Assembly: GCF_004115085.1 (NCBI RefSeq)
Contig: NZ_QXJP01000001.1
Span: 186,001 to 250,000 of the forward strand
Origin: Longirhabdus pacifica
GTDB lineage: Bacteria; Bacillota; Bacilli; Paenibacillales; DSM-105158
Direction: 5' to 3'
Length of the DNA: 64,000 nucleotides
This document shows positions 43,437 through 51,596 of this stretch, piece by piece. Both the position numbers and the translations under genes were made by a program. The stretch's first letter is position 1. Each line of letters opens with the position of its first letter. Under the pieces are notes generated by a model. That model saw only the letters and a list, made by a program, of their open reading frames with translations, made no database searches and was not told the DNA's origin.

Positions 43437-43599
43437 GTGGTTCACCTCTTTATAATCCATTCATAATAAATGTATACGCAAAAAATCCAATGTGATACTA
43501 CATTTATCTTTTTTCATTCTCCAACATAATAGATACGTATCTATATCTACGTTTTTATGTATGTATACCTATCATTTTAAAATCAATTACATGCCTAGA

Positions 43600-43626
43600 A
43601 CTCCTCTGTACTTCATTCATATGATA
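43600..43626 (+). promoter_or_regulatory. Sigma-K promoter of the Gly/Gln repeat gene
   Basis: AC (43600-43601), 16 bases, then CATATGATA (43618-43626) fit the mother-cell sigma-K consensus AC-N16-CATANNNTA exactly. The start codon is 36 bases downstream. Confidence 0.75.
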
Positions 43627-43662
43627 GAGTAGCAAATAACTATTCAGCGAGAAGGGATGTAT

Positions 43663-46035
43663 ATGTCCTACAGAAAGAGATATCGTTATTTTGAGAATGA
43701 AAAATCTCCAAAGCGAAGGAAATTGTCATCAAAGTCGTTTAAAAGGAAAAATCATAGTAATAAACTCATTAAAGCGAAGCAAAAGGCCAAAGGAGATGTA
43801 AATCAGGATCAAATTTTAAAGCATCGGCAGAAATTAGCTCAAGCACAAGGGGATCAAGATCAGAAACAATCACAAGGAGATCAAGGGCAGTCACAAGCAC
43901 AAGGACACGAACAAGATTTGTCACAATCTCAAGGTGGGCAAACACAAGATCAGTTGCAAGGACATCAAGGCGGTTTGACACAAGGCCAAGGTGGCTTGAC
44001 GCAAGATCAGATGCAAGGACATCAAGGCGGTTTAACGCAAGGCCAAGGTGGCTTAACGCAAGATCAGATGCAAGGGCACTCTGGTGGGTTGACACAAGGC
44101 CAAGGTGGCTTAACGCAAGATCAGATGCAAGGGCACTCTGGTGGTTTGACACAAGGTCAAGGTGGCTTGACGCAAGACCAGATGCAAGGGCACTCTGGTG
44201 GGTTGACACAAGGCCAAGGTGGCTTGACGCAAGATCAGATGCAAGGACATCAAGGCGGTTTAACGCAAGGCCAAGGTGGCTTAACGCAAGATCAGATGCA
44301 AGGGCACTCTGGTGGGTTGACACAAGGCCAAGGTGGCTTAACGCAAGATCAAATGCAAGGACACTCTGGTGGATTGACACAAGGTCAAGGTGGCTTAACG
44401 CAAGACCAGATGCAAGGACATCAAGGCGGTTTAACACAAGGCCAAGGTGGCTTAACGCAAGATCAGATGCAAGGACACTCTGGTGGGTTGACACAAGGCC
44501 AAGGTGGCTTGACGCAAGATCAGATGCAAGGACACTCTGGTGGATTGACACAAGGTCAAGGTGGCTTAACGCAAGATCAGATGCAAGGACACTCTGGCGG
44601 TTTAACACAAGGCCAAGGTGGCTTAACGCAAGATCAGTCTCAAGGCCATACAGGAGGCTTGACGCAAGCGCAAGGTGGACTGACGCAGGATCAGTCTCAA
44701 GGCCATACAGGAGGCTTGACGCAAGCGCAAGGTGGACTGACGCAGGATCAGTCTCAAGGCCATACAGGAGGCTTGACGCAAGCGCAAGGTGGACTGACGC
44801 AAGATCAGATGCAAGGTCACTCTGGTGGGTTGACACAAGGCCAAGGTGGACTGACGCAGGATCAAATGCAGGGCCATACAGGAGATTTGACGCAAGCGCA
44901 AGGTGGACAGTCGCAAGACCAGATGCAAGGTCACTCTGGTGCGATGCAAAGTCAGGGCGGTCTTACACAGGAGCTCGGTCAAGGTCATACTGCTGGCCAG
45001 TTACAAGGTGGCGTCGCACAAGGTCAAGGTCACTCCGCTGACCAAAGTCAAGGTGGTTTCACACTAAATCAAGGTCACTCCGCTGACCAAAGTCAAGGCG
45101 GTTTCACACTCGGTCAAGGCCATTCCGCAGATCAAAGTCAAGGTGGTTTAACACAAGGTCAAGGTCACTCGGGTGAACAAATGCAAGGTGGTTTCACACT
45201 TGAGCAAAGTCAAGGCGGTTTCACACTCGGTCAAGGCCACTCTGCTGATCAAGTGCAAGGCGGACTAACATTAGGACCGCAAATACAACAACAACGTCAT
45301 GGCCCTCAGACAAACGGAGATCAAACGCTGGATGGGAATTCTGTATCTGCTCCCGTCACTATCGATGGCGTTACAGTCGATGTGAAATGTAAGCCTGTCA
45401 TATTTCCTTTTAAAAAAAAGAAAAAAAAGAAAAAGAATAAAAGAGATAGAAGAGTAGAAGTAGAATGCTGTGCTGAACAATTAGGTGCTTTTTTAATGGA
45501 AGTACAGTCACTTCAAAGCTCCATCATTGCGCCAGCAGATAAAGTTATCGACATTTATTTATCAAAAGTTTCCTCCTTAACGAATCCAACTCCCGATCAA
45601 AAAATTATTGCAGTAAATAACGCAGCCACCGTACAGTATAATGATGCGGATCAAGCCACCATTGAACCGAATACAACGACACAAATATGTGATGTGGCTG
45701 GGATTATGGCTACCGATACGGGAACATCTCCTAATATATTTGAACTGTTATTACAATTAGCGAACACCACCTCCACCACAACCACGAAAGATAATAACCT
45801 TCCATTCTGTTCTTGCTCTAAATGTGCAAATGGTATAGGGGAAGGCTTGCAAAACGCTGCGAACGCTGGATCTTCTGTGACGTTATCCATAAGTGGACTC
45901 AGCACTCCTATCATGGATGTATTCGTATTGAAAGTAGAAGATTGTCTAGCATATTTTGTAGATGATCTAACGACACCTACGGAAATTTATATCTTTACAC
46001 TATGTGCGATTACAGCTTTCACCGTTGGTTTGTAG
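43663..46035 (+). CDS. Gly/Gln-rich repeat protein, likely spore-surface
   Basis: A 790-residue protein expressed from a sigma-K-type promoter. ATG 43663 (MSYRKRYRYFENEK) is six bases from GAAGGG. After a very basic N-terminus (1-50), Gln-rich sequence leads into 17 repeats of 19 residues, consensus GH(S/Q/T)GGLTQGQGGLTQDQM plus Q. Degenerate GHSADQSQGGFTL units follow. A short Lys run (KKKKKKKNKRDRR) precedes a roughly 190-residue C-terminal domain with CCAEQLGAFLMEVQSLQ, a CSCSKC pair of cysteines and hydrophobic strands. There is no signal peptide, as expected for proteins laid on the spore from the mother cell. Its stop lies inside the end of the convergent oxidase gene (17-base overlap). 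I cannot name the family. Confidence 0.8.
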   Translation: MSYRKRYRYFENEKSPKRRKLSSKSFKRKNHSNKLIKAKQKAKGDVNQDQILKHRQKLAQAQGDQDQKQSQGDQGQSQAQGHEQDLSQSQGGQTQDQLQGHQGGLTQGQGGLTQDQMQGHQGGLTQGQGGLTQDQMQGHSGGLTQGQGGLTQDQMQGHSGGLTQGQGGLTQDQMQGHSGGLTQGQGGLTQDQMQGHQGGLTQGQGGLTQDQMQGHSGGLTQGQGGLTQDQMQGHSGGLTQGQGGLTQDQMQGHQGGLTQGQGGLTQDQMQGHSGGLTQGQGGLTQDQMQGHSGGLTQGQGGLTQDQMQGHSGGLTQGQGGLTQDQSQGHTGGLTQAQGGLTQDQSQGHTGGLTQAQGGLTQDQSQGHTGGLTQAQGGLTQDQMQGHSGGLTQGQGGLTQDQMQGHTGDLTQAQGGQSQDQMQGHSGAMQSQGGLTQELGQGHTAGQLQGGVAQGQGHSADQSQGGFTLNQGHSADQSQGGFTLGQGHSADQSQGGLTQGQGHSGEQMQGGFTLEQSQGGFTLGQGHSADQVQGGLTLGPQIQQQRHGPQTNGDQTLDGNSVSAPVTIDGVTVDVKCKPVIFPFKKKKKKKKNKRDRRVEVECCAEQLGAFLMEVQSLQSSIIAPADKVIDIYLSKVSSLTNPTPDQKIIAVNNAATVQYNDADQATIEPNTTTQICDVAGIMATDTGTSPNIFELLLQLANTTSTTTTKDNNLPFCSCSKCANGIGEGLQNAANAGSSVTLSISGLSTPIMDVFVLKVEDCLAYFVDDLTTPTEIYIFTLCAITAFTVGL
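43960..44928 (+). repeat. 17 tandem 57-bp repeats
   Basis: Seventeen in-frame units of 57 bp with no length variation encode the 19-residue repeat. The third codon alternates Gln, Ser and Thr, and the block order suggests recent unequal crossing-over (units 13-15 are nearly identical to each other and differ from units 1-11). The regularity leaves a long spurious frame on the opposite strand. Confidence 0.95.
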
Positions 46036-47389
46036 TTATCATTTCTACTGGTTTTTCTTCTTTTTTAGATGGACTCATATGGAATATATCTTCTAAATAC
46101 GTATTAAGGAACATTCCATCGTGGTCCATTTCCTCTCTCATTTTTAAAAAGGATGACAGCATCGAATATTTTTGTTGCAGCGACTTCCCTTTTAACGTAT
46201 GCATTTTCCCCCAATGTGGTCTACCATCATATTCAAGAAAAATATTTTCGATTTCTTTAAAATAAGAGGCATAGGGCATCCCTCTAAACATATGGACAGC
46301 GATATAGGCGGAATCTCTCTTATACGATGGACTGAGCCATATATCATCTGCTTTCACATATCTACATTCAATAGGAAAATGAACTGCAATCTTTTTCGCT
46401 TCAATCGTTCTTTTAATCAACGTGATGACGACTTCCATATGTTCAGCAGGGATGCAGTATTCCATCTCATGAAATTTGACTAGACGTTTGCTAGCAAATA
46501 TTCGAAAGTTTTGATGAACTTTCTTCGTTGATGGGATAACAGATGCAGATAAGCGGCTGATGGGTTTACAAAGGGAAGGCAGCATACGACAGGCCATGGA
46601 TAAGACATAGAATAGCCCATTTTCGATGAAGGTTTCATTGAAGGTATGGATTACACTTTGCTTTGTTGTTGGTGCATTCGTTGGTTGTAAACACTTGATT
46701 TGTGTTGTATCACTATAAGGAAAACAGTAAAATTCGAAATGGCGAAAGGAAGATTTGTAATGTGCTAGTTTTTCCATACAAGTAGAAAAAGGAATGCGTT
46801 TACTTTCATATTGTAATTTGTAAGACGGGATAACTTTTATTTTCACTTTGACTATAATACCTAGCATCCCAAGGGATAATTGTAACGCCTTGAATAGATG
46901 CGCATTTTCATTTTGACTACTGGTGATGACATTACCATCTGCTGTGACTACTGTAACTTCAAGCACTTGTGTGCTCAGGTTTCCTAGCGTTGCACCTGTA
47001 CCGTGTGTGCCTGTAGTTATTGCCCCTGCAATGGATTGTGCATTAATATCGCCTAGGTTTTCTTGTGCGACCCCGTGTTTATGTAATAGTTCTCCCAGCT
47101 TCTTCAGTTTTGTTCCAGCCCACACCGTAGCAGAGCCTTCCTCATGATTGATTTCTTCAATCCCTTGCATTTCATCAAGTGAAACCATCACTTCACGACT
47201 ACAAGCAAGTGGAGTAAAAGAATGCCCAGAACCTACAACTCTAATTTTTTTCCTCTCTTTTTTACACCGTTGTACAATAGATACAACTTCTTCTACGGAA
47301 GTAGGATAAAATATTTGTTCAACATGCTGCTGTATGTTTCGTGCCCAGTTAGAAAACCTTTTGTTTTTTTTCGATACTATATAAAGCAT
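46019..47389 (-). CDS. FAD-linked aldonolactone oxidase (D-arabinono-1,4-lactone / L-gulonolactone oxidase family)
   Basis: A 456-residue oxidase of the vanillyl-alcohol-oxidase superfamily, oxidising an aldonolactone or sugar alcohol with O2. The PP-loop and flavin site are seen as YPTSVEEVVSIVQ and VVGSGHSFTPLA, with H56 the likely covalent FAD attachment. QSIAGAITTGTHGTG follows. The C-terminal HWGK typical of aldonolactone oxidases is at residue 392. No signal peptide is present. It starts inside the end of the PLP-enzyme gene (13-base overlap), so the two act in one operon. The substrate is uncertain. Confidence 0.87.
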   Translation of the reverse strand: MLYIVSKKNKRFSNWARNIQQHVEQIFYPTSVEEVVSIVQRCKKERKKIRVVGSGHSFTPLACSREVMVSLDEMQGIEEINHEEGSATVWAGTKLKKLGELLHKHGVAQENLGDINAQSIAGAITTGTHGTGATLGNLSTQVLEVTVVTADGNVITSSQNENAHLFKALQLSLGMLGIIVKVKIKVIPSYKLQYESKRIPFSTCMEKLAHYKSSFRHFEFYCFPYSDTTQIKCLQPTNAPTTKQSVIHTFNETFIENGLFYVLSMACRMLPSLCKPISRLSASVIPSTKKVHQNFRIFASKRLVKFHEMEYCIPAEHMEVVITLIKRTIEAKKIAVHFPIECRYVKADDIWLSPSYKRDSAYIAVHMFRGMPYASYFKEIENIFLEYDGRPHWGKMHTLKGKSLQQKYSMLSSFLKMREEMDHDGMFLNTYLEDIFHMSPSKKEEKPVEMITTNQR

Positions 47390-48579
47390 TTTCCATCTCC
47401 CCTATACGTAGTATGAGTACCCTGTATAGCGCCATTTTCAACTATATACAGTTCGTTAAATCGTTCACACAATTCTCCTGCTTTGCTGTGGCGCATAAAT
47501 ATAGGATCGCCAATCTCAAGGCGAACTTCTGGACTGGAGCGAAAGGAGATAGGGGTCTGTACTTCTCCTGCACCTTCCATCGTTAATAATTGACCTCCTG
47601 CTGGTAAGTAGGGAAGGGGAAGCTTATCTTTCCCACTTTGCCCAGATGCAACGTATCCACCGCCGAGACACGTATACATATGCTCGCTTGGTTTTCTGAC
47701 AATTTCTATGGCATAGAGTGCGGCAGGGCGTAGGTTCAGTGCTCTGTATGGGTCAAACAAACTAGGGGCGAAGAAGGCCGAACCTACCGTGATTTCCGTA
47801 ATGACATCTTCAGTACTAGTCCAGTGGATGCTTCCCGTTCCTCCTCCATTGACGATGGGCAGGTGTATGCCCCGTTCATGTAATGACTGTACGATTTCCT
47901 GACGTCTATGTTTGACTTGTTGATAAGACTTTTTTTTCAGCAACGTAATCAACGTGTTTTTCCACTTTTGCCGTGCTGTATCATCTGGTAGTCCTGCAAT
48001 TTGCGCTTCATACCCCATAATGCCTTGAAGTGTCGTATATGGTGATGATTGAATATGTTCAGCTAGTTCAATGATCTCATCTGTGTGTCTAAGCGGGGAG
48101 CGATGGACACCAAAGTGCAGTAAACCATGAAAAAATACACTCGACATATCGATATCGATACATAAGGGAACGATGCAGTCGTGTTCTTTTGCCACTTGCT
48201 CTATGTATTGTATATGCGCTAAACAATCAACCATAAGTATGATTTGTTTTTGTTGTTGAAGTTGTTTGATGATATAAGTAATATGGATGGGATTAGTGAT
48301 AGGGTATGCGATTAGAATATCGTCGAAGCCTTGCTCACATAGAAATACGGCTTCTTCTGGACTGTAGCACATGATACCTTGAAATTGATCACTAGCATTA
48401 AAAATCTTTTTGAGTATCGATAGACAACGAATCGATTTACTAGCAATGCGTATTTTTTTTCCGTGATTGAGGTCTAATATATGTTGCATGTTTTGCTGTA
48501 GTTGGTTCATATCACAGAAAGCATAAGGCATCGGAATATGCTGAAAAATTTCTTTGTAATAACTGTAATCGTAGCTCAA
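47377..48579 (-). CDS. PLP-dependent alanine racemase-like / amino-acid aldolase-deaminase
   Basis: A 400-residue fold-type III PLP enzyme. The lysine that would hold PLP is K48 in KKIRIASKSIRC. The barrel contains ILMVDCLAHIQYIEQVA and LPIVNGGGTGSIHWT. The C-terminal beta domain shows MYTCLGGGYVASG and GDPIFMRHSKAGELCERF, whose His and Cys suggest the metal site of D-threonine aldolase and D-serine dehydratase relatives. It is translationally coupled to the aldonolactone oxidase, a pairing that hints at a shared pathway for an unusual amino acid or sugar. Exact reaction unknown. Confidence 0.8.
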   Translation of the reverse strand: MSYDYSYYKEIFQHIPMPYAFCDMNQLQQNMQHILDLNHGKKIRIASKSIRCLSILKKIFNASDQFQGIMCYSPEEAVFLCEQGFDDILIAYPITNPIHITYIIKQLQQQKQIILMVDCLAHIQYIEQVAKEHDCIVPLCIDIDMSSVFFHGLLHFGVHRSPLRHTDEIIELAEHIQSSPYTTLQGIMGYEAQIAGLPDDTARQKWKNTLITLLKKKSYQQVKHRRQEIVQSLHERGIHLPIVNGGGTGSIHWTSTEDVITEITVGSAFFAPSLFDPYRALNLRPAALYAIEIVRKPSEHMYTCLGGGYVASGQSGKDKLPLPYLPAGGQLLTMEGAGEVQTPISFRSSPEVRLEIGDPIFMRHSKAGELCERFNELYIVENGAIQGTHTTYRGDGKCFI

Positions 48580-48910
48580 TATAACATCACTCCTTATGTA
48601 AAAATTGTATGCGCTATGTTCACGTTATATGGTGCAGATCCATGATATATGAATGTTGTATCCAAGTTATCGTTTCATTTGAATTGTCTTGTATCACTTG
48701 CTATATTTATAATATAGAATGAAGAAATAATGAGATATAAGTTTACGCCTCAGTGGCCAGGCGTAAAGATTCTAACAATGAGATTTCTCCATTCTATGAT
48801 TACCGGTAATAAGTTAATGAACCAGTTCATTCAACTTAATATAGAATGAAGAAATAATGAGATATAAGTTTACGCAGTAAAATATGATTTCTAAATAGAA
48901 AGGGTGATAC
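48580..48910. other. Intergenic region with repeats
   Basis: No gene is seen in these 331 bases. They contain the 38-bp direct repeat pair and nested hairpin listed separately (48711-48875), and must hold the promoters of the divergent genes on either side. Confidence 0.6.
48711..48875. repeat. 38-bp direct repeat pair with a nested hairpin
   Basis: Two identical 38-bp copies (48711-48748 and 48838-48875) start AATATAGAATGAAG and end AAGTTTACGC. After the first copy TTTACGCCT pairs with AGGCGTAAA (48742-48767). Outside that, TAGAATGAAGAAAT pairs with ATTTCTCCATTCTA (48787-48800 region), giving a two-level stem. A 23-base piece of this (AAGTTTACGCCTCAGT plus CCAGG) recurs on the minus strand at 56425-56447. 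Confidence 0.7.
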
Positions 48911-48913
48911 GTG

Positions 48914-49222
48914 ATGATTGTCATTACGAATACGATTAAAGTGAAAGAGGGATATGGGGAGCAGTTAATAGAGCGCTTCCAACAACCTCGCGAAGTACAG
49001 AAAATGGAAGGTTTTTTAGGTATGGAATTGTTGCAAACAGAAGATACGGAAGGATATCATGAATTCGTAGTAAGAACGAAATGGGTAAGTCAGTCTGCAC
49101 ATGATGAATGGGTGAAAAGTGATGCGTTCAAGCGCTCTCATTCTAAAGGTGGACCTGCGGATTATATGATCGATTTTAAAATTCAGAAGTATCAAGTGGT
49201 AGTTGAGCACGAAGCAGAATAA
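48914..49222 (+). CDS. Heme-degrading monooxygenase-like protein (HmoA/IsdG family)
   Basis: A 102-residue ABM-fold protein. VITNTIKVKEGYGEQLIERF and FLGMELLQTED are typical of the dimeric alpha/beta barrel of Bacillus HmoA, and KWVSQSAHDEWVKSDAFKRSHS carries the His-rich helix region where haem binds. It would release iron from haem in the cytoplasm. ATG 48914 is seven bases from AAGGGTG. No iron-uptake gene or Fur box was noticed nearby. Confidence 0.83.
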   Translation: MIVITNTIKVKEGYGEQLIERFQQPREVQKMEGFLGMELLQTEDTEGYHEFVVRTKWVSQSAHDEWVKSDAFKRSHSKGGPADYMIDFKIQKYQVVVEHEAE

Positions 49223-49279
49223 ATAGAGATACTCTCCACTTAGGATTGTCATGCTAGAGTTGGTGAATGGTAAAAGCAA

Positions 49280-49355
49280 AACATAGGATGGAGCCACGGC
49301 CACGAATATTTACTTCATGTCCCCCCATGTAAGTGGGGGAGAAGTGTCCTATGTT
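49280..49355. terminator. Nested inverted repeat between convergent genes
   Basis: AACATAGGA pairs with TCCTATGTT at the outside, and TCCCCC pairs with GGGGGA inside (49320-49340). It lies between the heme-protein gene and the convergent lectin-like gene and probably ends both transcripts, though no long T-run is present. Confidence 0.5.
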
Positions 49356-49378
49356 CTGCTGCATCGCTTAGACAATCT

Positions 49379-49879
49379 TTATAAAATTTGTGTCACTGCA
49401 AGCAACTGTATATCATCTACTATAACAGGCACGTTGTTCTGTTCTTCATGTAACGGAATGTTATTAATATTGAGTACGGCTTGTGTAGTATGAAGTGGGG
49501 CAGGACTTGCAACCGCATATAAATTTTTGTATGCATTCATTAAACCAAGCGGTAGTTGATTTTTTGCAATAAATTGATTAAAGCCCCACGCTAGTAAGTT
49601 GTTATTTACATCTAAGTAATATAGATTGAAAATAAGTCCTGGGGTACTGCCTGGCGTATCCATCATCGCTGTGGCGGAAAAAGTTAAAGAAGCTGTTGCT
49701 CCTGCTTCCCATGGCATCACTTGTGTTAAGAATGCATTACTAACACCATCAAACATCGCGCTAAATGCTCCTGTAAGATGGATGGAGGATTCGACTTGCA
49801 CGTTCTGGGATGTCCAATTCTCCAACGTGCCGTTTTCGAAGTTTCCGTTACTTATCATATCGACTTGTTGAATCGTCAT
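49379..49879 (-). CDS. Beta-sandwich protein with an NTTRR-F1-like domain, probably spore surface
   Basis: A 166-residue protein reading MISNGNFENGTLENWTSQNV, SSIHLTGAFSAMFDG, LTQVMPWEAGATASLTFSA. This matches the carbohydrate-binding-like N-terminal domain found before collagen-type repeats in exosporium proteins (NTTRR-F1), here without repeats. It has no signal peptide. ATG 49879 is ten bases from GGAG; GTG 49885 is four bases away and also possible. A perfect sigma-K promoter precedes it. Confidence 0.72.
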   Translation of the reverse strand: MTIQQVDMISNGNFENGTLENWTSQNVQVESSIHLTGAFSAMFDGVSNAFLTQVMPWEAGATASLTFSATAMMDTPGSTPGLIFNLYYLDVNNNLLAWGFNQFIAKNQLPLGLMNAYKNLYAVASPAPLHTTQAVLNINNIPLHEEQNNVPVIVDDIQLLAVTQIL

Positions 49880-49913
49880 CGTCACATGTCTCCTTTTCTA
49901 GCATACTCTCTAT

Positions 49914-49940
49914 TAGTATATGCTGTTGCAAAAGAATGGT
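49914..49940 (-). promoter_or_regulatory. Sigma-K promoter of the lectin-like gene
   Basis: On the minus strand AC (49940-49939), 16 bases, then CATATACTA (49922-49914) match AC-N16-CATANNNTA exactly. This places the gene at 49379 in the late mother-cell programme. Confidence 0.75.
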
Positions 49941-50004
49941 TTGTACGCTAATCTAGTATCATGATGTAATATGTAAAAGAACATTTATTTGGGAGTGTGA
50001 CGTA

Positions 50005-50262
50005 ATGAGTAGAAATAAAACCATAAAGTTGTCGTTGTGGTTGATTCATATATGTATGTTCTTACTCTTGTTGGTCATCGTTGTACTTTGTTTATATGCA
50101 TTTATGGGATCTCAAGAGATGGTTCCTACAGCGGAGCAGACAGAAAAAGTAAATATCGTGTTGACACTGTTCCTATCGTTGAGTATCGTGCTTGAAATAT
50201 TTTTATGTTGGATTAGTTTTAAGTTATGGAAAATACTCAAGCAACATCAAAATAGTATGTAA
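50005..50262 (+). CDS. Small two-helix membrane protein
   Basis: An 85-residue protein with helices at about 9-35 (LSLWLIHICMFLLLLVIVVLC) and 50-75 (VNIVLTLFLSLSIVLEIFLCW), joined by a short polar loop, with basic ends inside. ATG 50005 follows GGGAGTG. Function unknown. Confidence 0.65.
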   Translation: MSRNKTIKLSLWLIHICMFLLLLVIVVLCLYAFMGSQEMVPTAEQTEKVNIVLTLFLSLSIVLEIFLCWISFKLWKILKQHQNSM

Positions 50263-50385
50263 GCTTGTGCTATTTTATGATGAAAAAAGTAAGGTGCTAC
50301 ATGCAAAAGATATATGGCAATAGCAACTTCAGAAGTGTAAACTTGTATGGTATCATTTCCTCATCTTTTATTTTTTAACTTCTAT

Positions 50386-50586
50386 TTATGAAGAGGACGG
50401 TTTTATTAATTGTTGAACTAGATTTTTTAAATGGTTGATTTCGTTATGAAGTAATTCATTCTCCTGATTAAACTTCTCCTCTAATTGACATTGTCTACTA
50501 TATTGATCCCCGTTCAGTAAAATGAGCACTTGCTCTGTTCCTGTTCGCTCCATGACTGTATATCCATAGTTAGTATGATCACCCAT
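50386..50586 (-). pseudogene. Orphan C-terminal fragment of the SHAEG-repeat/Peptidase_G2 family
   Basis: This 66-residue frame reads YGYTVMERTGTEQVLILLNGDQYSRQ plus a coiled coil in substance. It closely matches the last 60 residues of the three giant proteins at 53762-62508 (YGYRVMERTG, VLVLLNGDQY, then a coiled coil). The repeats and the rest of the G2 domain are missing, and the ATG at 50586 has no ribosome site. It is most likely the 3' remnant of a fourth paralogue. Confidence 0.7.
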
Positions 50587-50699
50587 ACATAAGCAGCGTA
50601 GCGAAGGTTATGGTATCGTATACGTAACAGACAAATGGTCACTGGATGTACACTTGGGTTAAGTTGTAGTGTCCATGATAATAAAAGGAGCGAATGACA

Positions 50700-51554
50700 A
50701 TGGAAAAGATAATGGGTATGGATGCTGGGGGTACATTGACCAAATGTGCTTTCTTCGGTCCAGATCAAACGTTGCAATACACTCATTTTCCTTCCGACTC
50801 ATGGTGTGAGTTAGAGCAGTGGATAAAGCGTTATTCCTTCACCGATGTTTATATTACAGGAGGTAACGCATCAAAAATGAAAGAAAGGTTAGTGAGTGCA
50901 TTTCCAACTCAAATGAAACGACATGTCATACACGAATTTGCAGCGACATGTAACGGAGCAGCGTATCTTTTACAGCAAAAAAAAGTGGTATTAGAAAACT
51001 ATGTGATCGCAAATATGGGAACGGGCACTTCCATTCATGTCGTTTCTGGTGATGAGTTTAAGAGAGAAGCAGGAACGGGAATAGGAGGGGGTACCCTGCT
51101 AGGTTTAGGAAATTTATTATTGAATGAATCTGATTTTGCTTCCATATGTGCAATGTCTAAACATGGAGATAGAAATAAAGTAGATTTGAAAGTAAGTGAT
51201 ATTTACAGTGGAATACAATCGCCTTTAGCCAAGGATTTGACAGCAAGTAATTTTGGAAAAGTATTTCAAGATTTTTCGAATAATAGGGGAGCAGAGCATA
51301 TAGCAGTAGGGATACAAGGGATGATAGCCGAGGTGGTCATCGTTTTAAGTATACAGGTAGCAAAACAACACAATATGGAACATATCCTCTACATCGGTTC
51401 CCCTTTGTTAAACAATAAGGTGTTGCTGGACATGCTTCAATCGTATACGATGATGTTAGGTTGTACCCCCATATTTTTAGACGTACATAGCCATTGTGGG
51501 GCAGTAGGTGCACTTTTGCAACATGGAAAAGCGCCATCATATCATAACGTATGA
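50700..51554 (+). CDS. coaW: Type II pantothenate kinase
   Basis: A 284-residue kinase of the eukaryote-like/staphylococcal type II class, making 4'-phosphopantothenate for CoA. The ATP site is MGMDAGGTLTKCAFF, with the catalytic Glu in HEFAATCNGA. The second signature is VIANMGTGTSIHVV and EAGTGIGGGTLLGLG. ATG 50700 is nine bases from AAAGGAG; ATG 50694 is only three away. Type II enzymes typically lack CoA feedback inhibition. It complements the panD gene upstream. Confidence 0.92.
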   Translation: MEKIMGMDAGGTLTKCAFFGPDQTLQYTHFPSDSWCELEQWIKRYSFTDVYITGGNASKMKERLVSAFPTQMKRHVIHEFAATCNGAAYLLQQKKVVLENYVIANMGTGTSIHVVSGDEFKREAGTGIGGGTLLGLGNLLLNESDFASICAMSKHGDRNKVDLKVSDIYSGIQSPLAKDLTASNFGKVFQDFSNNRGAEHIAVGIQGMIAEVVIVLSIQVAKQHNMEHILYIGSPLLNNKVLLDMLQSYTMMLGCTPIFLDVHSHCGAVGALLQHGKAPSYHNV

Positions 51555-51596
51555 CATGCATATAGATGAATACCACCCCGGATAGGAGGCAACGCT

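Noticed and set aside
43769-44836. 355-codon open frame opposite the Gly/Gln repeat gene
   Set aside because: It is a by-product of the 57-bp repeat, lacks a ribosome site, and its Leu/Ser-rich translation simply mirrors the repeat. The plus frame has a promoter, ribosome site and non-repetitive end domains.
50514-50786. 90-codon minus-strand frame overlapping coaW
   Set aside because: Overlaps the start of coaW and the orphan G2 tail in another frame; no ribosome site and unlikely composition.
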